NCBI RefSeq assembly: GCF_026914265.1
Contig: NC_069135.1
Coordinates: 21,755,639 to 21,819,638, forward strand
DNA: 64,000 nt
Source: Mya arenaria
Taxonomy: Eukaryota; Mollusca; Bivalvia; Myida; Myidae
Reading direction: 5' to 3'
Part shown: one piece after another, positions 1 to 12,456 of the stretch
Numbering within the stretch: position 1 is the first letter of the stretch
How the letters are laid out: the number at the start of each line of letters is the position of its first letter
Notes under the pieces: model-generated
The model's input: only the letters and a program-made list of their open reading frames with translations
Databases searched by the model: none
Told to the model about the DNA's origin: nothing
Program-made: the position numbers and the translations under genes

Positions 1-233
1 ATGTGAGCGCCCATCCTACCTGGTGTGTCAAGTGTAGCAAGCAGTTTGAAAGTGAGGTGAGTATCATTGTGGCGCTCAGTAAAAAATTTGTTAAAGTTTA
101 CAACATTGTTAAAGTTACCATTGTTATGTTTCAAGACTTTATTTCTCTTTCTTGTGATTGCAATATCATACAAAATCCCCCGGAATTTCGATCCATCCCC
201 CGGTCTCCCGGCGGGAGATAAAAAATCCCCCGG

Positions 234-271
<38 letters not shown>

Positions 272-3200
272 ATATGTCTTGCAAATTTTGAGACAACTGT
301 TTCAAATGTGCTTGTTCTTATTAAATATATGAGTATTCATAAAATATTCCACCTTTAAAAGTATCAACATTAACATTTAACCGACAATGTTAACTTTAAC
401 GAAGTCCTGAACAATCGGCCGATTAATTAAAAAAAAGTCACCCTTTATATATTCAATGTGTGAAAAGCTCTTGGCTTTCAAATTTTCTTCTCTGATTAAG
501 ATACTTGGATTGTTAAATTATATATTAAGCATTTGGGACATGATATTTACATATTTTTGAGGAAACTTAAGCAATAAAATTGTGAGTTGAATGGGAATTG
601 TATGGGAAATAATGCCAACATTTAAAAACTTGATCAGTCTTAAGAAATTAGCAAATAATAACATAAGTATATTAATAATATATCAAAATTGATTAACTCG
701 ATATTAAAAACAAAAAAATTCAATGACAATTAATGCAAATAAAATCATTTTTATTGCAACTTTGTCATGCAGAGAGGTATTTTGAAATGACTTGGTACAT
801 GTATTCAATACATAAAGACAACATGTTGGTGCAAAAGCCACATCCCTAACCTCTTCCTGAGGTCAAGGCCAATCAAGGCTTGTCAGATGCAAGTCACCTT
901 AGTATGTCCCTACCTCTTACTTCATCACTTCTCCACACTTGGAACAAACATCATGTGGGCCGGCATATGCTTACCGGTATATTTTATGATAGCTATTCCT
1001 AAATGTAGACATTAGTAAACGCATAATCCCTTGAACTGTCCGGCACTTGGGGAGTATTTGTCATTTACTGTGACAGCTCTTGTTTTATATGGGAAATTAT
1101 GTGCCATTGTAATATTCTTATAATTTCAGGATGCAATTGTTGTTCACAAAAAGCGTAACCATGACGTCATGACCTGCTGTACTGTATGTAACACTGTGTT
1201 CTGCTACAAGGCTCACTACACGAGACACATCTCCTCCGCCATGCATGAGAAAAACTTGCAGGTAAAGATGTTGTTTTTCTGGCCAATTTGTAGTCTGAAA
1301 TTTGGCCGTACTCCCCATGCCCAAATTCTTTTTCCTAAATTTTCCTACTTGTAAAATGAGAATTCCCTTTTAAATAGGAAAAAAATCAATGCTCTCTTTT
1401 TCTGTTAGTAACAAACCTTTATATGAACATATCAGATCATCATTTATTTACCTGAAGATCATGGACCCATGTGGCCGAATATCATACAAAAATAGCGACA
1501 AGTACAAAACGTGTAAATATTCATACATATATATGTAGAATTCTGTTGTTGTTGTTGTTTTTCTAGAAAAGTTTCAAATTTAAAAAAAAAAAAATATTTC
1601 CCCCCGAAGAACATGACCCTGTTCACAATGTTGCTAAAAAATGCCTGTATATGATCTCGTTGGCATTAAGAGGCATAATTTGTAAAACCGTCTTATGATA
1701 CCAGATATTTTCAGTTGCTCATGATTACAGACTGTCTCAAGACCATGTCTAGACTCGGACTAAGATAAGAATTTTTAGTAAATAATAAATTAATAAATAC
1801 CATAGATGTATACCCTTTCCTATTAAATAAGATGTAAATAGTAGAAAAAACATATAATATATTAATCTATTTCAGCAATGTTGACATTATATAATAATAT
1901 TATGCTATGCTATGCTAGAAGGAACGTTACAATGAAATGATGATTTGCAGTTTGGAGTCTTAGGTCAGAACTTTGATTGGAGAATTCTCGTAAACATGGG
2001 CCTTGGAGTCATACTAATTGAAGTCTGGGGGCCCCAAAGGGGGGCATATAGTAACCAGACTGATTGACTGTTCGTCCTCAAACTTGGTAGGCAGTTTGGA
2101 AAAGAAGCCTATTAAATCTGAGGTCAGTGAGTCTAAGATCAAGGTATTAGTGAACCCGAGCTGAAAATCTGTTACTGATCAAAAACTTGAGAACACTTCG
2201 GGCCTGAGACCTCAAACATGGTGGGCAGGTTGGTAATGACCAGCAGATGAACAGTATTGATATTTGGGTCATTGGGTCAAAGGTCAAGGTCGTCATGAAC
2301 TTAAGCTGAAATTTCATTACTCATATTCATCAATAAATGAAGAATGTGTATGCCCAGAAACATGTTGACATCCATTTTATCTTGCATTGAATTATCATTT
2401 ACATGTACATACTTTGTTCTTTAAAATTGTTTTATGGGAAGTTGTACATGTCACATACTCCAGGCTTATTATCCATTCATGCCCAAATACGAATGATTAT
2501 CTGTCCAACATGGCCTTTCGAGGGTATTTGTCATACTCCTGTGACTGCTTTTGTTAACTTTTAACAAAAAAAGATGAGCATTAGCAAGTGGTATGATTAA
2601 AAAAGAACTAATAGATGGTAAATGTATAAAAAAGGTATAAAATTAAATTTGTGATCATTTTTAGGGCACAGATTTTGCATAAGCACACGACTGATTCCTT
2701 TTTGCTGATGATCTATCACATTCTGTTTTGCAGGATTATCAGAAGCGAAAACAGAAGCCTCGTTCGGCAGCGTTGACCGTCACAATCAGCAGTGAAGATG
2801 AGACTGGGTCAGATAGCCGCCATAGGGACGTCTACGTTATAGAAGATACGCCGAAGAAACACAAGGACATGATGGTTAAACCAGAGAAAGTGAAGAGCAA
2901 GGAGACTGGTGATGAGGGAGAACCATGTAAACCTAAGAAAAAGAAAAGGGAGGAGAAATCTGAAGTAACTGTTACAAAGAAAAAAAACAAAGTGGGTAAA
3001 TCAGAGGTACATGTTACCAAGGAAGAGAAAAAGGTGAAAGATTTGGATATTCCAATAAAGGGAGAGACGACCGATGACGGGACATACTGTATACCATGTA
3101 AGAGGTATTACAAGAAGTTCTCATCACATATCAAGGCTAAATCACATTTTGAGCGAGTCGAAGTGTGGAAGATGGAGCATGGTTTGCTTGATGAAGATAG

Positions 3201-5146
3201 TGAGCAGGAAAGCCATGAAGTGATATCGCTGAAATCAAGCTCATTTGGCTCGCCTGTTGGATCCCTTGCTGAAAGTATTGGGGAGGATACATGTTCCAGT
3301 GAAACATCGTGTCCACCAATGGTTGACAAGGAGGTTGGAAAAGGAGCAAAGAAAGGAGGTTGTGAAACTGGAAAAGACGGTTCGTACTGCAGCATCTTCT
3401 CGAACATTCCTTTTAAATCATAAGTCACTTAGTATAACTTTGTCTGAAACTTTAAAAGGTAACACCCCATGGGTCAGACTTTTACAAACATTCCAAGAAA
3501 TCCTTAAGATGTGTTCAATATACTCTCAAAACTGCATATTTACAAGATTTTTTTTCTAAAGCAAAATATATCTTCAAAACCTTTTAAACATTATCATTTC
3601 TATATGAGTTTCATTACTAGAATTTATGTATGTTTCTTAGTAAAATATCTTCTTGTTCGTTCAAAACTTTATTTAAGAATGATTTTGAAGGAAGTTAACC
3701 TTTGCTATGAAGACACTCTTGTCGGAATGATGTTGCGCAAGAAAGTGTGGTCTTGTATTGTGTGGGACAGCAGAGTGCTTGGAGAAACTGACTTGTCTGG
3801 CTTGGTGACTAACACCAGAGCCCGTTTCAATAAAGTTTATAAGGCTTAAGATTGTAAATTTCCAGGTGTAACTCTGTTTTTGGCATAATCTGCGTTTCAA
3901 TAAAAAATTTGTACGGACAATTATTGTATAGATTCTGCCAATAACTTTACGGGTGTACCTGAGCAGTCTTAAGTAGCATATGGTTTACGACTAAGATATC
4001 TTATTAAAACAGGATCCAGATTCCCACATTCCAAGGCTGGGAATCAAACCTTGGTCAGAAGCAAGTGTGTTAACTGGCAAACTACTTGCAAGAAAAACAA
4101 TCTGTTTTAATGGATTCTTAGTCAGAAGAAATAAACAAATATATGTTGTTATTGCAGGGAAACGGGAGAAAATCTACAAAGCAGTACAGAATGACGACAA
4201 ATTAACCATAAGAATGAGGTCTGTATTCCGGTCACCAGTCTATGAGAACAAGTCATCTCTAGCACCTGTATCATCTTCATGGCCAGCAACTCCGCAGTCG
4301 TCTACAGTTGTTACACAAGCCTGTGGGGAGCAGTTTGTCAAAGGTCAGTTCTGTGCATCTACGCCAAATGAAGCTAATGATGGCTATGAGATGAACCAAG
4401 TTAGGTGTAGTCCGACTTTGCTGGTTAAGAATATTTCGTCTGAAGTGGCAGGGCAGGATAGACGAGTGAGTTATAAGAGGGAGAATGTGTTGGCCTCAAT
4501 GACAGAGTGCGAGATTAATCTAGGTGATCCGAGTCAATTGGATGAACAGATGAGTGGGTTTAAGATCATGAAGAGAGATTATACTGAGGTGGAGGATGAG
4601 GATGATGATGATGATAATGATGATGATGATGATGATGATGATGATAATAAAGGTACTATGAAGATGGCTGAAGGAATTGGCGGTATGAATGATGTGGAAG
4701 GAAATGAGTTTGAACTCGTTCATTGCAAGATAGAATTACCGGATACTGAAGCTGATCCGATTTATGAAGGTGTGGATACAGATATGGCCATCTTTGTGGA
4801 TACTAGTGAAGAGAACTCCAGAAATGATTCAGGTGATGGTGATTGTAATAATGAAGTGGTTCTTGAAGGGTTTTGTGTGATTGAGAATGTTGAGACTTTG
4901 ACGAAAGAAAGTTTTAATCTGAGCAGCAACACCGCCAACACGATGATCATAGATGATGACAATTATGTTACTGTGGAAATAAGAAACCCTGAAAATGACA
5001 TGGAAACTGGAGAAAATGACAATAACCTTGCAAATTCTAGTATTCATTCTGTGGATGTTGATATGGGAACTGAATCAATGGTTGAAGAATTTTCCAATAA
5101 AGTAGCGACAGAACTTTCCAACACGATGTCGGCAGACTTCCATTAA
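1..5146 (+). CDS. C2H2 zinc-finger protein with acidic C-terminus (5' partial, 4 exons seen)
   Basis: Coding exons are read as 1-56, 1130-1261, 2734-~3379 and 4158-5146 (stop TAA), about 606 residues. The 5' part lies outside the window. The first finger spans the first intron: Cys pair in WCVKCSKQF, then HKKRNH (C-X2-C-X12-H-X4-H). The second is CTVC...HISSAMH (C-X2-C-X12-H-X5-H). A third, short finger CIPC...HIKAKSH (C-X2-C-X9-H-X5-H) sits in exon 3 after a lysine-rich, basic stretch. Exon 4 is low-complexity and acidic with a poly-Asp run at 4595-4647. Introns 1 and 2 have clean GTGAGT and GTAAAG donors and TTTCAG/TTGCAG acceptors in phase 0. The exon 3 donor is uncertain: 3380 (GTTCGT) is a weak site, but it keeps phase with the good TTGCAG acceptor before 4158. 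Known biology of such fingers suggests nucleic-acid binding; I do not recognise an ortholog. Confidence 0.75.
57..1129 (+). other. Intron 1 of the zinc-finger gene
   Basis: AT-rich intron. It holds a near-duplicate of an AATCCCCCGGAATTT motif at about 173-190 and 223-240, followed directly by an A homopolymer at about 238-266. This looks like the A-tailed end of a retroposed fragment, but no body could be recognised. No coding sequence is seen. Confidence 0.5.
1262..2733 (+). other. Intron 2 of the zinc-finger gene, with a degenerate repeat
   Basis: The part at about 2030-2340 starts with GGGGCCCCAAAGGGGGGCAT and continues with phrases (CTCAAACTTGG, GACCAGCAGATGA, AAAGGTCAAGGTCG) shared with the internal repeats of the element at 24823-27654. 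It is read as a decayed end of the same repeat family. The rest of the intron shows nothing beyond AT-rich sequence and a small TATGC repeat near 1900. Confidence 0.45.
3424..4157 (+). other. Intron 3 of the zinc-finger gene or alternative 3' UTR
   Basis: If exon 3 is not spliced, it ends at TAA 3421-3423, and AATAAA signals follow at about 3829 and 3899. The stretch could therefore act as a 3' UTR of a short isoform as well as an intron of the long one. No other coding signal is seen. Confidence 0.4.
4595..4647 (+). repeat. Coding GAT microsatellite (poly-Asp)
   Basis: A run of GAT/GAC codons interrupted by AAT encodes an acidic tract (mostly Asp with two Asn) inside exon 4 of the zinc-finger gene. 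All codons keep frame, so copy-number change would lengthen or shorten the acidic tract without a frameshift. Confidence 0.9.
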
Positions 5147-5820
5147 AATGTCTCTGTGCATTTAGCATTACATAAAATGCAGTGAGTTTAACATTGAAGA
5201 AGAGTTAACATTTGAGATGTTTAAAAAGTTGAAGATTTTTTATCTTTTTTTTTTTTTGCTTTTATATTATGTAAAAAACACTATGGTATCTTTGTTAAAG
5301 CAATGTTTTGACAGTTGTTTGATTTTTACAGTGTACAGCAGGAAGCTGTTTCAATTGTTTGCACTTTTTACAGTAGTTATTACAGCCTGGTTTTCCGTTG
5401 ATTTATATTTTTTTGGTAAATGTTGTTGATTCCCAAAGGAAGTTCATCAAAGTTTAAGATATTTCATTGTTCTCTTTAAGAAAAGTTGCTTTTTGATAAA
5501 ACATTTTGGCAAATTGGTTTTCATATTTTGTCTTAAGGTGCTCTTTTTTACTATATGCTGTATCTTGTTTTTATTGGTTGTGTTCATTTTATGACATATT
5601 CTTTTTTTAAAAACATGTCATTTACCGGTATTGTTAGTTTTGAATGGATAAAACAACTTGAGACCTATTTTAGTGCCAAGACTTTTATGTTTGTCTCCAA
5701 GATGATTTTAGTGCTTATATTATTTAACATGTATGTTAATGGCCTGGTAGTGTGAAAGTTGACTTTATTCAGATCCAAGAAACATAATTGTGATCCTTAA
5801 ATAAAAATACAAGTAGTTTT
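5147..5820 (+). promoter_or_regulatory. 3' UTR and polyadenylation signal of the zinc-finger gene
   Basis: After the stop codon a T-rich stretch leads to AATAAA at 5800-5805, the first good signal downstream. The cleavage site would be near 5820. This is inferred from position and signal only. Confidence 0.5.
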
Positions 5821-6350
5821 AAGTTGAATCTTAAATTTTGTTTTGAAAGTACTTGTTTTGATTTTAGTTGAATAGGACAATTTTAACCACCCTTCTTATA
5901 GTATTTAAAAAACAAAAACTCTAGAAATATTCCTAAAAATGCTCTAGATATTAGAGATATTAACATCAAAATCCAAAAAAAATATGTACTGAAGAGATTT
6001 AGTAATAGTGTTTTAGTTTTTGTTCTTCAAATTGATAGCATTACTTGTATTTTTTGGAATATGATTAAATTTCATTTGTAAATTTATATCCTAATACTTG
6101 GCTGCAGAAAAATTCAGAGATATGGTCAAATTAGCCATTATTGTTGACTTGCAAAACCTTAAATCTTTGACCATTACCAGTACACTACCCCTCGAAAATG
6201 ATCAGATATATAATTCATTTAAATCTTGGACTACTTTTTACATTAACAGAAGGCCTATAACCAGCTAAGCCCAAATTCCATATTTCTTTATTTATACTCT
6301 TGTCTGAGAAAAGTGGATGAAGTCCACTATTGGGGCATGTTTTGTTTTAA
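5821..6350. other. Intergenic, no feature seen
   Basis: AT-rich sequence between the zinc-finger gene and the 26-bp array. No open reading frame with similarity, no inverted repeat and no tandem repeat was recognised. Confidence 0.5.
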
Positions 6351-6770
6351 GCCACTTGTGTTCATGCTAGGTCAAGACTACTTGTGTTCATGCTAGGTCA
6401 AGACTACTTGTGTTCATGCTAGGTCAAAACTACTTGTGTCCATGCTAGGTCAAGACTACTTGTGTTCATGCTAGGTCAAGACTACTTGTGTTCATGCTAG
6501 GTCAAGACTACTTGTGTTCATGCTAGGTCAAGACTACTTGTGTTCATGCTAGGTCAAGACTACTTGTGTTCATGCTAGGTCAAGACTACTTGTGTTCATG
6601 CTAGGTCAAGACTACTTGTGTTCATGCTAGGTCAAGACCACTTGTGTTCATGCTAGGTCAAGACCACTTGTGTTCATGCTAGGTCAAGACTACTTGTGTT
6701 CGTGCTAGGTCAAGACTACTTGTGTTCGTGCTAGGTCAAGACTACTTGTGTTCGTGCTAGGTCAAGACTT
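6351..6770 (+). repeat. Minisatellite, 26-bp unit, about 16 copies
   Basis: The unit TTCATGCTAGGTCAAGACTA plus CTTGTG repeats head to tail with almost no divergence. Variants are clustered: two adjacent copies carry CCACTTGTG, and the last three carry TTCGTG for TTCATG. This is what recent slippage or unequal exchange leaves. The unit contains TAG, so it is not an extended open frame. Confidence 0.95.
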
Positions 6771-8539
6771 GTAGCTGAGATTATTTTCTGTAATACTGTT
6801 ATATTATTTGTAATTTTATATTGTTGTGTTTTTATTTGATCTGGAGCTGTTTTGTTAATAACCAAAAGCTAAATCCTTCAAACGACTAAGTCGTTTTTAA
6901 TGTTGTTGTTGTTTTTGTTTTTTATTCTTTTATATTCTCCTTTAGTTTTATGTTTCTCCAAGTAAAAACTTGTAAAGAGACTCCTTTGTTGTGTTTTTTA
7001 TATTTTATAAGAATTAATAATTCACATGTAGTAAATTTGGTCGATATCAATGACGTTAAAAATCACATAAAAAACCCTGAACTAGAAATGGGTCTAGGGG
7101 TAGATATTTTAAACATAAGGTTTTGTCATCATAGCAAATATTTCTGGTAAAAAAAGAACATACTACCTTATTATCTAACCATCAACATTTAAAAACATGC
7201 TTGTTGCAGTTCACCTTTTATCAATCACTAGCTAAACTAATAGCTCCTATTCATATAAACTTTCAAATTGTATCCAAACTTGTGAAAAAAAGATAATAGC
7301 GTTAAGCAAGCAAGAAAGATGGCATGAATATTTCGTTTCTAGCTATAACTTGAACCATGAAAAAGAGGATTTTAAAATAACTTGATCACCATCGACTGTG
7401 TGTTGCAAGACCCATGAGTGCAGGTCAATGGTCAAACTTACGGGTCATTGGTCAAACTTGCTTGCTACTTGCCATGGATTTTAAAATAACTTTGTACAAA
7501 TGTTTTATCTGTCATGTCTTGTACAAGATCAATATTGGTATGTTAAAGGTCAAGGTCACATTAAAGGTTAATTTGTCAAATCCTAGCATTTGGCTTGTAC
7601 GGGCTGTGAATTTGCCCTGTATGTTGACGGTACTTGACACGAATGCTAATAACCATAAGAAGCTTGCTGTGGTATGCAAGACCCATGTCCGTAGTTCTTA
7701 GGTCAAGGTCAAACTAAAGGCCCATTGGTAAATTTTACTTGTATTTTAACTTGTCCTGGCTGTAGCTTGGACATGCAGTGGAGATTTTAAAATTACTTAG
7801 CACTAATGGTCACCATGAGAAGCCGGTGTATCTTGTTCAAGACCCATCACAGTAAGAGTCAAGGTCACACTTGAGGGACATTTTGTTGAATTCCTTGAAT
7901 TTTTTTGGCTTTTGCTGGCTAAATCTTTGCCCTCCTTTTGGGAATTTTAAAAACATATGGCACAAATGCCCTCCATGAGTAGAATGCCTGTAGCTTGAAC
8001 AAAGCCAATAAACAATGAGTTCCATATTCATAAAAACACTGGGGGGTATTTGATTCAACAACCTTTCATAGAACTGTTTCATCATTTTTATTCAGTAATG
8101 GGCTTGACAGCATATATATAATTCCTCTTGTCTTTCTGTATGCCTATCCATCACTAATCTTATTATCCAAAACTTGACTACCAAAGAGTCAAACAACCCT
8201 AATTGTGCCATATTGTGTAAGCATCAACTACAATAAATCTCTTCTGTTTAGGGCTTCTTTACCCTCCTCGGACCTTGAAATGCAGATTTTCTATGTAATG
8301 GCATGATGCTGAAAAACACTCGCTGAAAGGCAGCTAAATTTAAACCACAGGAGACTATGACAACCTCTTGTACAATGAACCGTTTTGTAGGATTTATGTT
8401 CTAGAGAGCTCCAGAGCAAACAGCATCAATAATGCCGCCCCAAGACTTCCCTAAATGCCACAGAGGACAAGGATGTTTGTAATCAATCCTGTGAACAGTT
8501 ACTGTCGGATGGTAGCTTCCAAGCAAAACGTTGAAGGAA
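6771..8539. other. Intergenic, partly an old dispersed repeat
   Basis: Between about 7380 and 8060 similar phrases recur at intervals of roughly 150-200 bp (CAAGACCCAT, GGTCAAGGTCACA, GCTGTAGCTTGGAC, ATTTTAAAATAAC). They indicate a diverged repeat with internal tandem structure; the phrases CAAGACCCAT and AAGGTCACACTAA recur near 61560-61600. The remainder shows nothing recognisable. Confidence 0.4.
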
Positions 8540-8820
8540 CTGCAATGCCGAGGTAAAGTGTCTGCAATGCCGAGGTAAAGGTGTCTGCAATGCCGAGGTA
8601 AAGGTGTCTGCAATGCCAAGGTAATGATGTCTGCAAGGCCGAGGTAAAGGTGTCTGCAAGGCCGAGGTAAAGGTGTCTGCAATGCCGAGGTAAAGTGTGT
8701 GCAAGGCCGAGGTAAAGGTGTCTGCAAGGCCGAGGTAAAGGTGTCTGCAATGCCAAGGTAATGATGTCTGCAATGCCGAGGTAAAGGTGTCTGCAATGCC
8801 GAGGTAAAAGTGTCTGCAAT
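8540..8820 (+). repeat. Minisatellite, 23-bp unit, about 12 copies
   Basis: The unit is TCTGCAATGCCGAGGTAAAG plus GTG. Three unit types occur: AATGCCGAG, AAGGCCGAG and AATGCCAAGGTAATGATG. The last type appears at about 8611 and 8748, 137 bp apart (about six units), hinting at a higher-order block. The minus strand is open in several frames here, but this is a property of the repeat. Confidence 0.95.
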
Positions 8821-9654
8821 AGCATTCTCTTCAATTCAAGCTTCAAAGTATCTTAACAGAATTACGTAAGTCTGGTGCAAATTACCTAGGAAGAAATTAA
8901 ACAAACTGGACACAATTTTAAACTATTTAATTAAATAGCAAGAACAATAAATCCATGACATTTATTACCCAACATACAGCCAATGCAAGTTTAAACATGA
9001 TTACAATGTCAGCATAGATATTGTGATTCAAATAACGTTAATGTTGAGTGGTAAATTGTGTATAGTAAAGCATCAGATCGAATGCCAAGGACAAATATGA
9101 AGATTACTTATACACATGTAGTTCAGAAGTAGTTAGTGTAAACAGGTAAAGCAACAAAAAACATCCCTATTCCTGGGAACACTACATGGTTAATACTTGA
9201 TGTGAAAGAAGTTTTTTCCTTCGTTCAAATTTTCACTGCAAGCGAAATTATGAAATTTCAACAATACTATTTCCACACGCTGAATTAGAAAAGTGAAGAT
9301 TATGCAGAAATCAAACCATCAAATGATTAAATGACCTATAAATTGAATGTGCATATTTGGTTTAAGATAAAAATTCATATTATAATTGATTTAAAAAAAA
9401 AAAATGTTTTTGACTAACAAAAACACTGACTAATCGGCATTTATATGTAAATATTTACAATTATGGTAATTATCATTTGTTTTCCATCTATAGGATGATT
9501 ATCATTATGCTTAACAAAAACACTGTTTGAACATTAACATGGTTATCACAGACAAAATAAAACACAATAGTGATAATATATTGTGTATTGTTCTTGAATA
9601 GTTCATTGTCTGACTATTAAACACATCCGACATAATACATTAAAAAAAAATCAT
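8821..9654. other. Intergenic, no feature seen
   Basis: AT-rich sequence without recognisable coding, RNA or mobile-element signal. Confidence 0.5.
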
Positions 9655-9890
9655 AACAGTTCATAATAACAAAATAAAACCAGTGTAACTTGCAATTAAT
9701 CGTTGAAAAAAAACTACTTTATGTTTTATAATAACAGAATAAAACAAGGGCAACTTGTAATTCATCGTTAAAATAATAATTATGGTACGTTTTATAATAA
9801 CAGAATACAAGGGCAACTTGCAATTAATCATTGGAAATAAATACTACTGTACGTTTATTATTACCAATAAAAAATGGCAACTTGCAAATT
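9655..9890 (+). repeat. Diverged tandem repeat, about 65-bp unit, 4 copies
   Basis: Copies start near 9660, 9728, 9791 and 9857. Each contains TATAATAACA-AATA, then GGCAACTTGCAATTAATC or a close variant. The copies differ by substitutions and small indels, so this is older than the minisatellites nearby. Confidence 0.7.
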
Positions 9891-10630
9891 CCATGGATGT
9901 TTATTTTGATGCCTAAATTGACAATATGTAACATGTTGGATGTCTTATCCAAATCAATTAAAATTACATGTGTATCATACAAGATTAGGTTGAAACAAAT
10001 TAAATCCAAGTACATTATAATCCATTTTTTTTCATAAAAATTGGAATAATTGAAAGCATTAATTTTACTACAGATCATTTTAAAACATATATCTTTAATT
10101 GTATAAATAGAGACTATTTTATAACACATTATATAAAAACATGTGTCTTTAATTGTTTGAATCGAGACTACATGTAGCTTGCAGCATAATAATTATAATT
10201 ACAACGGGCGATAACTATACAATATTTAAGTTGGAGTTATATATATTCGTATAACTTGTCAGGAAAGGGCAAATTGTCACTGTAAGTGTATGAAAACATT
10301 TTGAGGGGCCCTAATGAACAATCCTGATATTTATCATGAAACAAAAAACATAAAACACCAATGAACTTGACAATAATGCTATGAATCATACAGTTATCAT
10401 TACAGTCAATGAAATATGAACTTGCGTATTTGATCACTTCTTAAAAAATTACACTTTTACATGTGCGTAAGTTCGAGGTATGAAGTAAGACGCCAACACC
10501 AAAGGTTACAAACATAAATGAAACGTGAAGTTTCGTATCAAAGTTGCAAAAAAGTTGCGAAACATTTCTCATACTTTTTCATGTATATGCATCTTCCAGT
10601 ACAAATAGAAGTTGCAGTTGGACTTAAAGC
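9891..10630. other. Intergenic, no feature seen
   Basis: AT-rich sequence between the 65-bp repeat and the fold-back element; nothing recognised. Confidence 0.45.
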
Positions 10631-11336
10631 AGCTGCACTCTCACAGACATACCATTTTTGCAACTTTTTTATTTTTTGTCGTGGAAAGATCAAATTTTTG
10701 CGTAAATATCTGCAAACCAATGATATAAGATTGCTGATAAAAAAAAATCAGATTGTAGATTTTAATATTTCCGTTCAAAAATTAATGTTTTATGGCTAAA
10801 ACCATTACTAACAGTTTAATGAAAATGCAAGAACATCAATTTTTGAACTTAAATATAAAAATCTGCCATCTATTTTTATGTCATTAGTTAATATAACTGG
10901 TTTACGTACAAAATATATACCCAGGTATTATATTCACTGGCCTAATATGACCAAATTGAATAACGTGATGTCCTGTAATAATGATAAAATATAAAATAAT
11001 ATTGCTACTTATTTATCATTCGCTACGGATAAAAAAATGTTGCTTAGCATAATTAACATGTCTAAATACATTTCATGTATAGTTATAGTTCATACTTTTC
11101 TCCTCAAGATTAATTGTTGTAAAAATTATCTCATATTTATTTCATATCTATATTTCACTCTATTTTGTTGTCATTAAATGCCATCTAGTATGTTGTTTGT
11201 GTACTGGCAATGTTCTAATTGAATTTTTAATAAAACTTTGACTTGACTTGGTTTCCATGGATTTTTTCAAAAATTGGCTTGTTCCAAGACATAAAATAAA
11301 AAGTTGTCAGAACGTTCAATCTGTGAGAGTGCAGCT
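10631..11336. mobile_element. Fold-back element (family FB-A), copy 1
   Basis: The left end AGCTGCACTCTCACAGA and right end TCTGTGAGAGTGCAGCT are inverted repeats. The left arm shows TTTTTGTCGTGGAAAGATCA, ATCTGCAAACCAATGATATA and TTTATGGCTAAAACC, which are diagnostic for the family. A TTAA tetranucleotide flanks the right end directly and lies a few bases out on the left. The middle carries unrelated AT-rich sequence that seems to have interrupted the right arm. No transposase is encoded, so it is non-autonomous. Confidence 0.75.
11165..11250 (+). mobile_element. Possible LINE 3' end inside the fold-back element
   Basis: The sequence TTTAATAAAACTTTGACTTG, ending in short direct repeats of CTTGA, has the same layout as the 3' end of the LINE at 56740-56772 (AATAAA, then a short tetramer or pentamer tail). 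The upstream extent cannot be set. The right arm of the fold-back element resumes directly after it with TTTCCATGGATTTTTTC. Confidence 0.4.
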
Positions 11337-11961
11337 TTAAATTTCATTTGCCCAACACTGAATGTGTAGGCTGATTTTGCATACTTCATAACCAATGTGT
11401 TTATGTTAAAATGTGATAAATGAAAGCTAGTTTTGTACAGAATTACTCAAACCTGTTTGACCAAGATCACACATTTTTATGTTCTCTCAACCCTGGCCAG
11501 AAGTTGAAAGATATTGATTCTAACCATAATATGACGCAATCTATGAAAACCAGGACATAGGTGAAAATGATGAAAAATCAAGGCGTTTTAAAACACTGAT
11601 TTTTTTTAAGTGTCACTTTGGTTTTATTTAACTATTTCTTTGTTATCCTTAAACATTCTGCGTGTGGAATCATAAGCATAACGTCATTTTCACCTGTGGC
11701 CTGGTTTTTGTGATTGGTTCACATACCTGAATCTCATACTTCCAAAAGTTATTTACACGCATGTAACCGTACAATTGGCAACCGCTGTAGTATCAATATA
11801 CATGTACATTTCTATTCTTAATTCTACAGTTGGTAACCATCGTCTTTCAAATGAAAAATTATGAAAATGTTTAATGGCACTTAAAAGCATATACTGGACA
11901 TCGTTGATTAACTCGGCTACATATGTCTTGAAGTACTTTTATTTTTACTTCATTTTTAAAA
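11337..11961. other. Intergenic, no feature seen
   Basis: AT-rich sequence. A TTTATT at 11938-11943 would read AATAAA on the minus strand and could serve STUB1, although it lies beyond the pogo-like MITE. Confidence 0.4.
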
Positions 11962-12096
11962 CAGTCGAACCCCTTTGGCTCGAAGTCCTAGGGACCGGTG
12001 AAATAACCTCGGAAATGTTCACATTCAGTATGTAGAAATCGGTCCTTAACACCCAGTTCGAGCCAACGGCGAATTCGAGCCAACAGGGTTCGACTG
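11962..12096. mobile_element. MITE, pogo/Tc1-mariner-like, 135 bp
   Basis: The left end CAGTCGAACCCCTTTGGCTC and right end GAGCCAACAGGGTTCGACTG form a terminal inverted repeat of about 20 bp with a few mismatches. TA follows the right end. The CAGTCGAACC start and TA context point to the pogo/Tc1-mariner group; there is no coding capacity. Confidence 0.7.
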
Positions 12097-12456
12097 TATA
12101 CCAAGTTAGCAACTACATGTATTTACATAAGTCAAGGGGATAGAACTAAGTGTATAATCGGCGTTGAAGCTGTTGAATACAAAGATGAGAGCCATTCTTT
12201 GGTCAAGGTTTGAAGCTCAGAAAAATAAGAATAGTTCCAATACTTTCTTGTAATCTTATCATACAATTTCATGTAGATAAACACACTGTCCATGGCCTCA
12301 GCATTGAGAACGCTGTCACTGTGAGTACAAATCTTCAAAGTAATGCAAGATTTAACTGAAGGAGTTTTCCACACTACACAGCAATCAATTTGGAATTGCT
12401 AATACTTGTTGAAGTACACATCTGCTAAAATTCTTCTTGAGAAGTTATCCTTTCTA

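Noticed and set aside
8401-8846. Overlapping minus-strand open frames of up to 131 codons
   Set aside because: They are translations of the 23-bp minisatellite in several frames.
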